Shown here: piece by piece, positions 36,956-44,859 of the stretch
Numbering within the stretch: position 1 is the first letter of the stretch
Layout of the letters: each line of letters starts with the position of its first letter
DNA from: Flectobacillus major DSM 103
GTDB lineage: Bacteria; Bacteroidota; Bacteroidia; Cytophagales; Spirosomataceae
Direction: 5' to 3'
Assembly: GCF_000427405.1 (NCBI RefSeq)
Contig: NZ_KE386491.1
Location: 541,001 to 605,000 of the forward strand
Length of the DNA: 64,000 nucleotides
The notes under the pieces: generated by a model
Told to the model about the DNA's origin: nothing
Databases searched by the model: none
Seen by the model: only the letters and a program-made list of their open reading frames with translations
Translations under genes and position numbers: made by a program

Positions 36956-37087
36956 TTAGTGTCCTCCACCAATTTCTATTTCACTGCTTGATACAACATT
37001 GACAAGCCAAATGGCTGCTCCAATAATAGCCGCCGCAATAATGATTCTGAGTATCCAGTTTGGTTTTTTTTCGGTTTCTGTGCTCAT
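36956..37087 (-). CDS. 43-residue single-span membrane protein
   Basis: ATG at 37085-37087, TAA at 36956-36958. The product is MSTETEKKPNWILRIIIAAA followed by a hydrophobic helix (IIGAAIWLVNVV) and a short GGGH tail. A charged N-terminus, one helix and a strong terminator directly behind the stop support a real gene. It lies 90 bases downstream of the prpE-like stop on the same strand. The function is unknown. Confidence 0.7.
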   Translation of the reverse strand: MSTETEKKPNWILRIIIAAAIIGAAIWLVNVVSSSEIEIGGGH

Positions 37088-37176
37088 AGTGTTATGATAG
37101 TTTTGTTTTGAAATAAGTTTTGATATGAATCGGTATGCTTTAAAGTATTAATTACGATTGGGCATACACGGTGAAT

Positions 37177-39075
37177 TTAGTTTTTCACATTGGCAAAAGC
37201 CTCACCAATTTTTCGTTCTTCTAATCTTGCAGCAATTTCGGTCAAAATAGCAGGGTCGTCGATTGTAGAAGGTACGCTAAAGTTTTCGCCATCGGCAATT
37301 TGTCGTATGATTTTTCTCAAAATCTTCCCTGAACGAGTTTTGGGTAATCTTTTTACCAAAATAGTATTTCTATAAAAAGCTACAGCACCAATTTGCTCAC
37401 GAATTTGTGCAATGGTTTGTTGCTCTAAAGTAGCTTCGTCGATAGTCTGTCCATCTTTTAGGACAGCAAAGCCGACGGGTCTTTGTCCACGGAGTTCGTC
37501 GCCGATACCCACAACAGCACATTCGGCCACGGCAGGGTTCGATGCGATGATCTCTTCCATAGCTCCAGTAGAAAGGCGGTGTCCAGCTACATTGATAACG
37601 TCGTCGATACGCCCCATAATAAATACATAGCCATCTTGGTCGATATAGCCTCCGTCGCCAGTAAGGTAATACCCTTCAAAGGTATTTAGGTACGAAGTTT
37701 TAAAACGTTCGTCGTCGTTCCAGAGTGTTGGTAAGCAACCTGGGGGCATTGGCAATTTAATACAAACATAACCGTCTTGATTGGGGCCAAGTTCGTCGCC
37801 AGCTTCGTTGAGGATTTTTAGTTCAAATCCACAGATAGGCTTAGTAGCAGAGCCAGCTTTCACAGGAAAAGCCTCGATGCCTACCATACCCCATCCTGTT
37901 TCGGTTTGCCACCAGTGGTCAAGTACAGGAAGTTGAGATATTTCCTGAAGCCATTCCAAAGTAGGGGGGTCGCAGCGTTCGCCTGCCAAATAAATAGCTT
38001 TTAGCGAGCTAATATCGTATTGTTTTAGGAGTGCAGCATGAGGGTCTTCTTTTTTGATAGCCCTAAAAGCTGTTGGGGCTGTAAAAAAACATTTTACTTG
38101 GTGTTCTTCTATTACTCGCCAGAAAGTACCTGCATCGGGTGTTTTGATAGGTTTTCCTTCAAATAAAATAGTAGTGCAGCCATAAATAAGAGGAGCGTAA
38201 ATAATATACGAATGTCCTACTACCCAGCCTACATCGGAGGCTGCCCAGTACACATCGCCAGGCTCAACATTGTAGATATTTCGCATAGAAAAGTGCATCG
38301 CAACAGCATGGCCGCCATTGTCACGAACAATCCCTTTGGGCTTGCCTGTAGTACCAGAAGTGTATAATATATACAGTGGGTCGGTGGCATCTACTATTTC
38401 GCAAGGAGCTTCTGGCGAGTTTTGTACTAATGTTTCATAGTCGATGTCTCTTGGCTCGATAAGCGAAGCTTGACTTTGTGGTCTTTGGAATATTACACAG
38501 TGAGCAGGCTTGTGCTCGGAGGCATCAATGGCATCGTCCAAGAGGGGTTTATAAGCAATAACCTTTTCAAACTCGATACCACACGATGCCGAAATAATAA
38601 CTTTTGGTTTAGCATCATCGATTCTGACAGCCAATTCGTGTGGAGCAAACCCACCAAATACTACCGAGTGAATAGCACCAAGCCTAGCACAAGCAAGCAT
38701 GGCCATTGCAGCCTGAGGAATCATTGGCATATAAATCACAACGGTGTCGCCTTTGCCAACGCCTAAGGCTTTGAGGCCCCCAGCTAATTTAGCTACTTCT
38801 TTGGTTAATTCACTATAGCTATACTTTTTTACACTTTTGGTAGCAGGGGAGTCATAAATAAGGGCTATTTGGTTGCCACGACCATTTGCTACGTGGTAAT
38901 CTAAGGCCAAATAGGCCGTGTTCATCTTGCCACCCTTAAACCATCTGTAGAAACCCTTTTCGTCGATAGATAGGGTTTGACATGGTGCTTCGAACCACGA
39001 AATGTTAGTAGCCTGTTCTGCCCAAAAAGCCTCGGGGTTATCGATGCTGAATTGGTATTTTTCTGCGTAAGACAT
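37177..39075 (-). CDS. prpE: propionate--CoA ligase (PrpE/ACSS3-like acyl-CoA synthetase)
   Basis: A 632-residue AMP-forming ligase. It starts MSYAEKYQFSIDNPEAFWAE, like PrpE. Motifs: YTSGTTGKPKGIVRDNGGHAV, DHWWQTETGWGMVG, YLTGDGGYIDQDGYVFIMGRIDDVINVAGHR and LPKTRSGKILRKIIRQ. The RDNGGHAVAM and FGGFAPHELAVRIDDAKPK segments fit propionyl-CoA synthetases (PrpE, mammalian ACSS3) more than acetyl-CoA synthetases. Acetate or other short acids may also be substrates. Two exact 11-bp direct repeats (39087-39113) and a palindrome lie immediately upstream of the start. Confidence 0.85.
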   Translation of the reverse strand: MSYAEKYQFSIDNPEAFWAEQATNISWFEAPCQTLSIDEKGFYRWFKGGKMNTAYLALDYHVANGRGNQIALIYDSPATKSVKKYSYSELTKEVAKLAGGLKALGVGKGDTVVIYMPMIPQAAMAMLACARLGAIHSVVFGGFAPHELAVRIDDAKPKVIISASCGIEFEKVIAYKPLLDDAIDASEHKPAHCVIFQRPQSQASLIEPRDIDYETLVQNSPEAPCEIVDATDPLYILYTSGTTGKPKGIVRDNGGHAVAMHFSMRNIYNVEPGDVYWAASDVGWVVGHSYIIYAPLIYGCTTILFEGKPIKTPDAGTFWRVIEEHQVKCFFTAPTAFRAIKKEDPHAALLKQYDISSLKAIYLAGERCDPPTLEWLQEISQLPVLDHWWQTETGWGMVGIEAFPVKAGSATKPICGFELKILNEAGDELGPNQDGYVCIKLPMPPGCLPTLWNDDERFKTSYLNTFEGYYLTGDGGYIDQDGYVFIMGRIDDVINVAGHRLSTGAMEEIIASNPAVAECAVVGIGDELRGQRPVGFAVLKDGQTIDEATLEQQTIAQIREQIGAVAFYRNTILVKRLPKTRSGKILRKIIRQIADGENFSVPSTIDDPAILTEIAARLEERKIGEAFANVKN

Positions 39076-39078
39076 TGA

Positions 39079-39113
39079 TTATAAGCTTATAATATTGTTT
39101 TGTTATAATATTG
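39079..39113. promoter_or_regulatory. palindrome and direct repeats upstream of the prpE-like gene
   Basis: The palindrome TTATAAGCTTATAA (39079-39092) overlaps the first of two direct repeats TTATAATATTG (39087-39097 and 39103-39113; 16-bp phase). They start only 4 bases before the prpE-like start codon, so they could be an operator. Confidence 0.4.
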
Positions 39114-39140
39114 AATATAGACTTTGAAGCGTATTTATTA

Positions 39141-39191
39141 TAAAAAAAAACACCTAAATGCTCAACATAAATGTTGGTTTTTGAGCATTTA
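39141..39191 (-). terminator. rho-independent terminator of the response-regulator gene
   Basis: Arms TAAATGCTCAA (39155-39165) and TTGAGCATTTA (39181-39191). On the minus strand the stem is followed after four bases by nine T's (39142-39150). It ends the sensor-kinase/response-regulator unit before prpE. Confidence 0.85.
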
Positions 39192-39283
39192 TTTCCTCGT
39201 AAGTCTATCTGGAAAATAATGATATTTTTGTATCTACTAAATTAAGACTTACCTATAAAAAACGCTGAAAAAATTAGCTAAAC

Positions 39284-39670
39284 TTAGCTAGTCGCAATCC
39301 CTAGAGCCAAAGCGTTCACTTTTGATACCAATGTTCTGGTAGAGAATGGCTTAGGTACGTATAGGTCGGCACCCAAGGCATAACCTTTTTCCATGTCAGA
39401 TTCCTTATTTTTGGCACTCAAGAATACTATTTTGATATGACTCAGCTTGAGTGTTCCTTTTACAAAATGACACACCTCATAACCATCAACATTGGGCATC
39501 ATGATGTCTAATAATATAATTGATGGAATTTCACGTTCAATGATGTCAAGAGCTTCCTCTCCATCGCGAGCAATAAATACCTGATATCCTTCTTTTTTCA
39601 TCAGGAATTCAAGCGACATCAAAATGCCTGGCTCGTCGTCAACTACTAATACTTTTAATTGTTCTTTCAT
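39284..39670 (-). CDS. single-domain response regulator
   Basis: A 128-residue receiver domain without output domain. D11-D12, phospho-acceptor D55 (IILLDIMMPN), S85 (IVFLSAKN) and K107 (YVPKPFS) are intact. It follows the SSS-STAC sensor kinase by 43 bases and is the obvious phosphorylation partner. Because it lacks a DNA-binding domain, output must go through another protein or a phosphorelay. A strong terminator follows. Confidence 0.93.
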   Translation of the reverse strand: MKEQLKVLVVDDEPGILMSLEFLMKKEGYQVFIARDGEEALDIIEREIPSIILLDIMMPNVDGYEVCHFVKGTLKLSHIKIVFLSAKNKESDMEKGYALGADLYVPKPFSTRTLVSKVNALALGIATS

Positions 39671-39713
39671 CTTGAAATAGTGCTTGCTTGGTAGCGTGTA
39701 CCAATAAATTATT

Positions 39714-40196
39714 CTAAAAAACAGGGAGCATAAAGGTAAATTTTGAGCCGTGTCCTACTTCGCTTTCTACCCAAATTTGTCCTTGATGCAATTCAACTAT
39801 TTTTTTGGAAATAGCCAACCCTAGGCCACTTCCTTTAGGTTTTTTGATAGTTTGGTCTTCTGCTTGGAAAAATTTATCAAATATTAGTCGCTGAAACTCT
39901 TTGGCAATGCCCGCTCCGTTGTCTTGAATACTTGTATAAATAGCTCCTTCTACATAGTGTGTGGCAATTTGAATTTCGCCTCGGTCTGCTTCGCAGTATT
40001 TAATGGCATTTGATATTAAATTTACAACAACTTGGATTAATTTATCTCTATCGGCTTCAAATTTTGGTGCAAATCTGTCTGGAATAAATACAATCTTAAT
40101 GCCTTTTTCCTTGGCTTGCTGATAAAGGGTTTCAATACTGTCTTTGATAATATCTTGAATATCTACTTTCTCTTTGGTAATTTTTGTCGTCCCGAC
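39714..40196 (-). pseudogene. histidine kinase ATPase domain, out of frame with the upstream sensor kinase
   Basis: The minus-strand frame from 40196 down to the TAG at 39714 has no start codon, but codes a full HATPase domain: KITKEKVDIQDIIKDSIETL, N box NLISNAIKYC, G1 box DNGAGI, G2 box GSGLGLAISKKI, ending GHGSKFTFMLPVF. It continues the kinase of the next entry. One extra A in the A5 run at 40181-40185 would join the two frames into a protein of about 903 residues. This is either a sequence error or a real disrupting mutation. Confidence 0.85.
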
Positions 40197-42421
40197 TCAT
40201 ATTTTTCAAGGTCAAGTACCTGATTAATCAAGCGGCTCAGGCGGTCAGATTCTTTTACAACTGTGCCTAAAAAGTGTTCTCTTTCTTCTTGATCCATATC
40301 AGGATTATCGTACACAATTTCAGACAAAGCCCTAATAGATGTAAGAGGTGTTCTGATTTCGTGGGCTACCGTCGACAAGAAATCGTCTTTGAGTTTATCG
40401 GTTCTTTTCAGTATTTCATTGGCTTCTTTTAGCTCGGAGGTAGCTTTTTCTAGCTCAATGGATTTGCGTCGAAGTTCTTTGTTATTGACCATCAGTTCTT
40501 GTGAGGCACGTAAAATATTGATTACTTCATCCATCGAAATGTTTTCCTCTTTAGAAATCGATGCCACCATGATTCTTGCCGAAGCCGTGCCAACTACCCC
40601 TGCTAGCAGTTTTTCGGAATAAGTAACCAATTTAGGGTCGGCTTTTTTATTTTCAAGATTGAGGTTGTGTTTTTGGGCAAAAAGCCGAAGCACTCGGTCG
40701 GTTCTTTTTTCACCAAAGAAATTTAGTAATAAGGTTCTAATATCATGCAAATAGGCCGTTCCACGCCAAATAGTGGTATTATCGCTAAATTTAGAATGAC
40801 TGAATATATCGACAAACGTTACAGCCTGATTAAGCTCGATAGAGGTTGCTTTGGTAAGCATCGAAAAAGTAAGATAACATCCTAAATTGAAAAATATACT
40901 CCAGAATAGACCATGCGAAATGGTATCCATACCTTCTAAACCAAACAAAGCAAAAGGTTTTAGTGCCGAAAACCCCCATAAACCTTTATCTAAAATCGAC
41001 TGAGGAAAAATACCCGCTCCAATAAGCGAAGGTAAAACGAGCGTATAAAACCAAATAAATGTACCCAAAACAATACCAATGATAGCCCCTTTTTTGGTGC
41101 CTTCTTTCCAATATAGCCCTCCAATAATAGCAGGTGTAAATTGAGCAACAGCCGCAAACGACACCATTCCTATAGATACCAACGAGAAATATTGGGCAAT
41201 AGCCTTGGCATAGGTATAGGCCAACAACAAAATAATGATAATACTGACACGCCTAATATTGTTGACCAATTGGCTCAAATTGTTGCCATACTTACTAATT
41301 ACCGATGGAAAAGCCAGCAAAACGGGCATTACCAAGCTATTAGACACCATAATACTAAGGGCTATGGTTTCTACAATAATCATACTGGTGGCAGCCGAAA
41401 AACCACCTATATATGTTAGCAGAGCTAGAAACTTTTTATCGAATTTGAGTGGTATTGCCAACAAATAGTTGTCGGGATTGACATTGTTATGAGGAAAAAT
41501 CAATGCTCCACCAAAAGCAATAGGCAATACAAATATGTTGATAACCAACAAATACAATGGAAAAAGCCACATGGCTTTGTTCAAATGTTTTTCATTGACA
41601 TTTTCTACAACAGCAACCTGAAACTGACGAGGCAAAAACATAATGGCACTCATCGATAATGCTATATGCCAAAACCAGGTAGAGTATTCGCCCGAGGATT
41701 CGGTCATCAACAATTGTTGTTTGATACTTGGAATAGCCGATGCTCTGTTAAAAATATCGCCGAAGCCATTGAATACACCGTAGGTTACAAAAATGCCAAC
41801 TACCAAAAAAGCCAATGCCTTGATAATAGACTCTGCCGCAATAGCCGCAACCATTCCTTCGTGGCGTTCGGTGGAGTCTATTTTGCGAGTACCAAAAATG
41901 ATGGTAAAAATGCCGAGGCCAATAGCAATATAAAAAGTAAGGTCGTCCAGAAAAATATGCTGAACCTTGGGATCGCTAGTACCTGTTAGTATTCTAAAAC
42001 TACTCGAAATAGCTTTTAGTTGAATCGCAATATAAGGTAATGTACCCATGAGGCACACCAAGGTAACAATAATACCAAGGGTTACATTTTTGCCGTATCT
42101 CGACGAAATAAAATCAGCTATCGACGTGATTCTGTATACTTTACATATTCTGATAATTTTGCGTACTACTATCCACCACAGGGGCATCATGAGGGTAGGG
42201 CCAATATATACCGATAGGTATTCGATACCATGACTTACTGCCCTGCCCACCGACCCGTAGAATGTCCAAGCGGTACAGTAAATCGCCAAAGATAAAGCGT
42301 ATATGTAGGGGTTGGTAACCAAACTTTTGCCTCTTTCCGAGCGTTTTTCGGCCCAGTAAGCAACCCCAAATAAAAATGCCAGGTACAGCAAGGACGCTAA
42401 AACTAAGATTACGCTATTCAT
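40163..42421 (-). CDS. SSS-STAC sensor histidine kinase, N-terminal part (CbrA-like), frameshifted before the ATPase domain
   Basis: A 752-residue product. Residues 1-about 510 form a sodium:solute symporter-like (SSS) domain with about 13 helices. A STAC domain follows (EKLLAGVVGTASARIMVASI), then a coiled coil (NNKELRRKSIELEKATSELK) and a HisKA dimerisation domain with H687 in STVAHEIRTPLTS. The reading frame then ends at GRQKLPKRK, where the ATPase domain should begin. In CbrA-type sensors the SSS domain detects or transports a nutrient. The first base pairs overlap the small membrane protein gene by 8 bases; the response regulator follows downstream. Confidence 0.87.
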   Translation of the reverse strand: MNSVILVLASLLYLAFLFGVAYWAEKRSERGKSLVTNPYIYALSLAIYCTAWTFYGSVGRAVSHGIEYLSVYIGPTLMMPLWWIVVRKIIRICKVYRITSIADFISSRYGKNVTLGIIVTLVCLMGTLPYIAIQLKAISSSFRILTGTSDPKVQHIFLDDLTFYIAIGLGIFTIIFGTRKIDSTERHEGMVAAIAAESIIKALAFLVVGIFVTYGVFNGFGDIFNRASAIPSIKQQLLMTESSGEYSTWFWHIALSMSAIMFLPRQFQVAVVENVNEKHLNKAMWLFPLYLLVINIFVLPIAFGGALIFPHNNVNPDNYLLAIPLKFDKKFLALLTYIGGFSAATSMIIVETIALSIMVSNSLVMPVLLAFPSVISKYGNNLSQLVNNIRRVSIIIILLLAYTYAKAIAQYFSLVSIGMVSFAAVAQFTPAIIGGLYWKEGTKKGAIIGIVLGTFIWFYTLVLPSLIGAGIFPQSILDKGLWGFSALKPFALFGLEGMDTISHGLFWSIFFNLGCYLTFSMLTKATSIELNQAVTFVDIFSHSKFSDNTTIWRGTAYLHDIRTLLLNFFGEKRTDRVLRLFAQKHNLNLENKKADPKLVTYSEKLLAGVVGTASARIMVASISKEENISMDEVINILRASQELMVNNKELRRKSIELEKATSELKEANEILKRTDKLKDDFLSTVAHEIRTPLTSIRALSEIVYDNPDMDQEEREHFLGTVVKESDRLSRLINQVLDLEKYESGRQKLPKRK

Positions 42422-42638
42422 CGGGTTGGGAGTTATCTTGGTTTTTATTTACCTCTCTGACATTGATGTATATCACCACAATAAGGATAATCCAAAGAGA
42501 AAAAACATAGAAAAAAAGTAAAGGAATACCTGCTACCTGTGTTTCCAGATTGAAGATTGAAATAATCGGGAAATTGAATAATAGCAAAAACAGGCAACTC
42601 ACAACAATTAATTTTTGCTCTTTTAGGGTTTCTTTCAT
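42414..42638 (-). CDS. small membrane protein paired with the SSS-type sensor (DUF3311-like)
   Basis: A 74-residue protein with two hydrophobic helices (LIVVSCLFLLLFNFPIISIF and IPLLFFYVFSLWIILIVVIYI) and a charged tail. Size, the P-x-I-S-I-F-N pattern and the position, with its 3' end overlapping the start of an SSS gene, match the small partner proteins (DUF3311 and similar) that accompany sodium:solute symporters. The family match is inferred from shape and context. It would assemble with the SSS domain of the sensor. Confidence 0.72.
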   Translation of the reverse strand: MKETLKEQKLIVVSCLFLLLFNFPIISIFNLETQVAGIPLLFFYVFSLWIILIVVIYINVREVNKNQDNSQPDE

Positions 42639-42930
42639 GTTTTTAGGAAATAGGTATTGGCTTTTGGCTAAATACCTTGGTCATTAAAATTTGGCCTATC
42701 GACAGATACACTATGACATCGGCAAAATAATAACAAATAATATTTATTTAATAAAAAATAGGCAATTACTTAGCTAAGTTGGTAGAGTTTTTGTTTTACC
42801 GCTATTTTACCCTCATAAACTAAGAATGTATGCCAAGAGCCCGACTGAACTTCATTGACATACATTGCTCAACTTTTCTATCCCTAAAAACTATAATTGT
42901 TTTTTACTTCCCCTCTAAAGCTAGAGGTGA
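42639..42930. other. intergenic region, no gene recognised
   Basis: 292 bases between two minus-strand genes. A short hairpin (CCTCT / AGAGG, about 42911-42927) lies just past the stop of the next gene. Nothing else is visible. Confidence 0.4.
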
Positions 42931-43155
42931 CTATTTGTCTTCACTGAATTCTCCTTGTAAAGCATATTTACCAAAAATAAGTAGCCCACCCGTAATAATT
43001 GGTGTAAGGATAAACATGATGATAATACCAAAAACTAAGTCATCTTGTTTGCCAGAAGCTAGCTTTGGCAACCCTAGTTCTGAAATACCAAACCATGCGG
43101 CCGCAACGCCCAAAAGAATCCATACTATACCGAGTATTTTTTTTATTCCGTCCAT
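42931..43155 (-). CDS. small two-helix membrane protein downstream of MFS transporter
   Basis: A 74-residue protein with two helices (ILGIVWILLGVAAAWFGISEL and FGIIIMFILTPIITGGLLIFG) joined by a polar loop (ASGKQDD) and ending GEFSEDK. It is 95 bases downstream of the MFS gene on the same strand, so it may be a partner subunit of that transporter. I recognise no functional family with confidence. A hairpin (43198-43238) separates the two genes. Confidence 0.75.
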   Translation of the reverse strand: MDGIKKILGIVWILLGVAAAWFGISELGLPKLASGKQDDLVFGIIIMFILTPIITGGLLIFGKYALQGEFSEDK

Positions 43156-43197
43156 TGTTGTATGATGTTTTTTAAATGATTAATCAGATGAAAAGCT

Positions 43198-43238
43198 AGC
43201 TGTTTGAACTGAAAATTAGATAGAGGATTCAAACAGCT
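43198..43238 (-). terminator. hairpin between MFS gene and small membrane protein gene
   Basis: Perfect 11-bp arms AGCTGTTTGAA (43198-43208) and TTCAAACAGCT (43228-43238) with a 19-base loop, directly after the MFS stop. No T-tract follows, so it may protect or attenuate the transcript instead of ending it. Confidence 0.45.
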
Positions 43239-43250
43239 CAACTCTACTAT

Positions 43251-44813
43251 TCAACGCCTCCCTTTTTTTCTTTGATATAAAGCAAGCCAATTACAAAACA
43301 TACTGCAGCTAATCAACATTGGGTATTTTAGGCCTTCCAAGTAAGGTTGTGCATATACGGCTGCTTTGCCTGCTTTTTCGGCTACTTCGTTGGCATCTTT
43401 GGCTTTTGATACCAAATAGGTAGCAATTGCTGGCATCAATCCTCCAAATACACCGTTACCAATGTGATATGGCAATGACATAGACGTATAGCGAATCTTC
43501 ACTGGGAACATCTCTACCAAGAAGGCAGCTATTGGGCCATAAGCCATTGTTACAAATATCAACTGAATAAATACCATCCAAATCAATGTCCATTTGTCTC
43601 CTTCATTCACTTTTACTGTTTTGGTAACTTCAGCTTTAGGAGCTTCTTTCGATTTGTCGGCCAAGACTGTCAATTTCTTTACTTCTTTGTATTTTGTACC
43701 ATCCGTAAACTCTTTGGTAATTGTTGTCGTAATCAACGAATCTGTTGTAGAGTTTTCTACCAAAGCACGTTTTACTTCTTCGGTTGTTTTAGCTGTGATC
43801 TCTTCTTTGTTTTTGATATTGGTAGTTTGGTAAATCTTCTCGTAGATTGGACGATAACACAACACCCCTAGCAATATCCCTGTAAGCATAATACCCTTGC
43901 GACCAATTTTGTCGGACAACCAGCCAAAGAATACAAAGAATGGAGTTCCCAACATCAATGCAATAATCAATAAGGTATTGGCTTGTTGAAAATCTACGTT
44001 ACAGATTTTTAGGAGGAAAGTTTGGGCATAAAATTGACCTGTGTACCAAATCACCCCTTGTCCCATAGTAGCACCAAACAAAGCAAGCAAAACAAATTTG
44101 AAGTTCAATTTATTACCAAACGATTCTTTCAATGGGTTGGTCGATGTCTTTCCTTCAGCTTTTGCTTTGGCAAACAATGGCGACTCGTGCATATTTTTAC
44201 GAATCAAAACCGATACATACACCATGATAATAGATACCCAAAACGGTACACGCCATCCCCAATCATCAAATTTTTCTTTACCTAAAGTTGATTGAGTAAT
44301 CAAGATAACCCCCAACGAAATAAACAAACCCGCTGTAGCAGTAATCTGAATCCAAGATGTCCAAAAGCCTTTTTCGTTGGCAGGAGCGTGTTCAGCTACA
44401 TAAGTGGCAGCACCACCATATTCGCCACCCAAGGCCAAACCTTGCAATAATCGTAGAATTAGCACCAATAATGGAGCAAAAAAGCCGATGGTTTCATAAC
44501 CCGGAATACAACCGATAGCAAACGTAGCACCGCCCATTAGTACCAACGTAACCATAAATGTGTACTTACGGCCAATTAAGTCGCCCAAACGGCCAAAAAA
44601 TAAAGCTCCAAACGGACGTACTACAAAGCCTGCGGCAAAAGTAGCCAAAGTGGAAAGGAAAGCGGCTGTAGGGTTTTCTTTTGGAAAAAATTGTGTTGAA
44701 ATAATGGTAGCCAAGCTACCAAAAATGTAAAAGTCGTACCATTCAATTAGGGTTCCAACCGAAGAAGCTCCGATAATGGATGCAAGGCCGGCTGTTGATT
44801 TCTTTTCTGACAT
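43251..44813 (-). CDS. MFS transporter, metabolite:H+ symporter (MHS) family
   Basis: A 520-residue major-facilitator protein with 12 predicted helices. It opens with the MHS signature GTLIEWYDFYIFGSLATI. It carries the loop 2-3 motif FGRLGDLIGRKYTF and LRLLQGLALGGEYGGAATYVAEHAP. These proteins import organic acids or osmolytes with protons (ShiA, KgtP, ProP relatives). An unusual polar insertion of about 90 residues, rich in Lys, Thr and Glu (TTNIKNKEEITAKTTEE to VNEGDKWTL), sits between two C-terminal-half helices. The porin-like gene lies 46 bases upstream, so the pair probably takes up the same small acid across both membranes. Confidence 0.9.
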   Translation of the reverse strand: MSEKKSTAGLASIIGASSVGTLIEWYDFYIFGSLATIISTQFFPKENPTAAFLSTLATFAAGFVVRPFGALFFGRLGDLIGRKYTFMVTLVLMGGATFAIGCIPGYETIGFFAPLLVLILRLLQGLALGGEYGGAATYVAEHAPANEKGFWTSWIQITATAGLFISLGVILITQSTLGKEKFDDWGWRVPFWVSIIMVYVSVLIRKNMHESPLFAKAKAEGKTSTNPLKESFGNKLNFKFVLLALFGATMGQGVIWYTGQFYAQTFLLKICNVDFQQANTLLIIALMLGTPFFVFFGWLSDKIGRKGIMLTGILLGVLCYRPIYEKIYQTTNIKNKEEITAKTTEEVKRALVENSTTDSLITTTITKEFTDGTKYKEVKKLTVLADKSKEAPKAEVTKTVKVNEGDKWTLIWMVFIQLIFVTMAYGPIAAFLVEMFPVKIRYTSMSLPYHIGNGVFGGLMPAIATYLVSKAKDANEVAEKAGKAAVYAQPYLEGLKYPMLISCSMFCNWLALYQRKKGRR

Positions 44814-44859
44814 AATTGTTAATAGTTAAAAGGATTTGAATTTTGTATAAGGGTTATGG

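Noticed and set aside
39714-40196. Programmed -1 ribosomal frameshift producing the full sensor kinase
   Set aside because: The A5 run is short and lacks a classical X-XXY-YYZ heptamer in the right phase and a convincing downstream pseudoknot. A simple missing A explains the data better.
42830-43165. Plus-strand 111-residue frame opposite the small MFS-associated protein
   Set aside because: It is the antisense shadow of the minus-strand membrane protein and has no family features.
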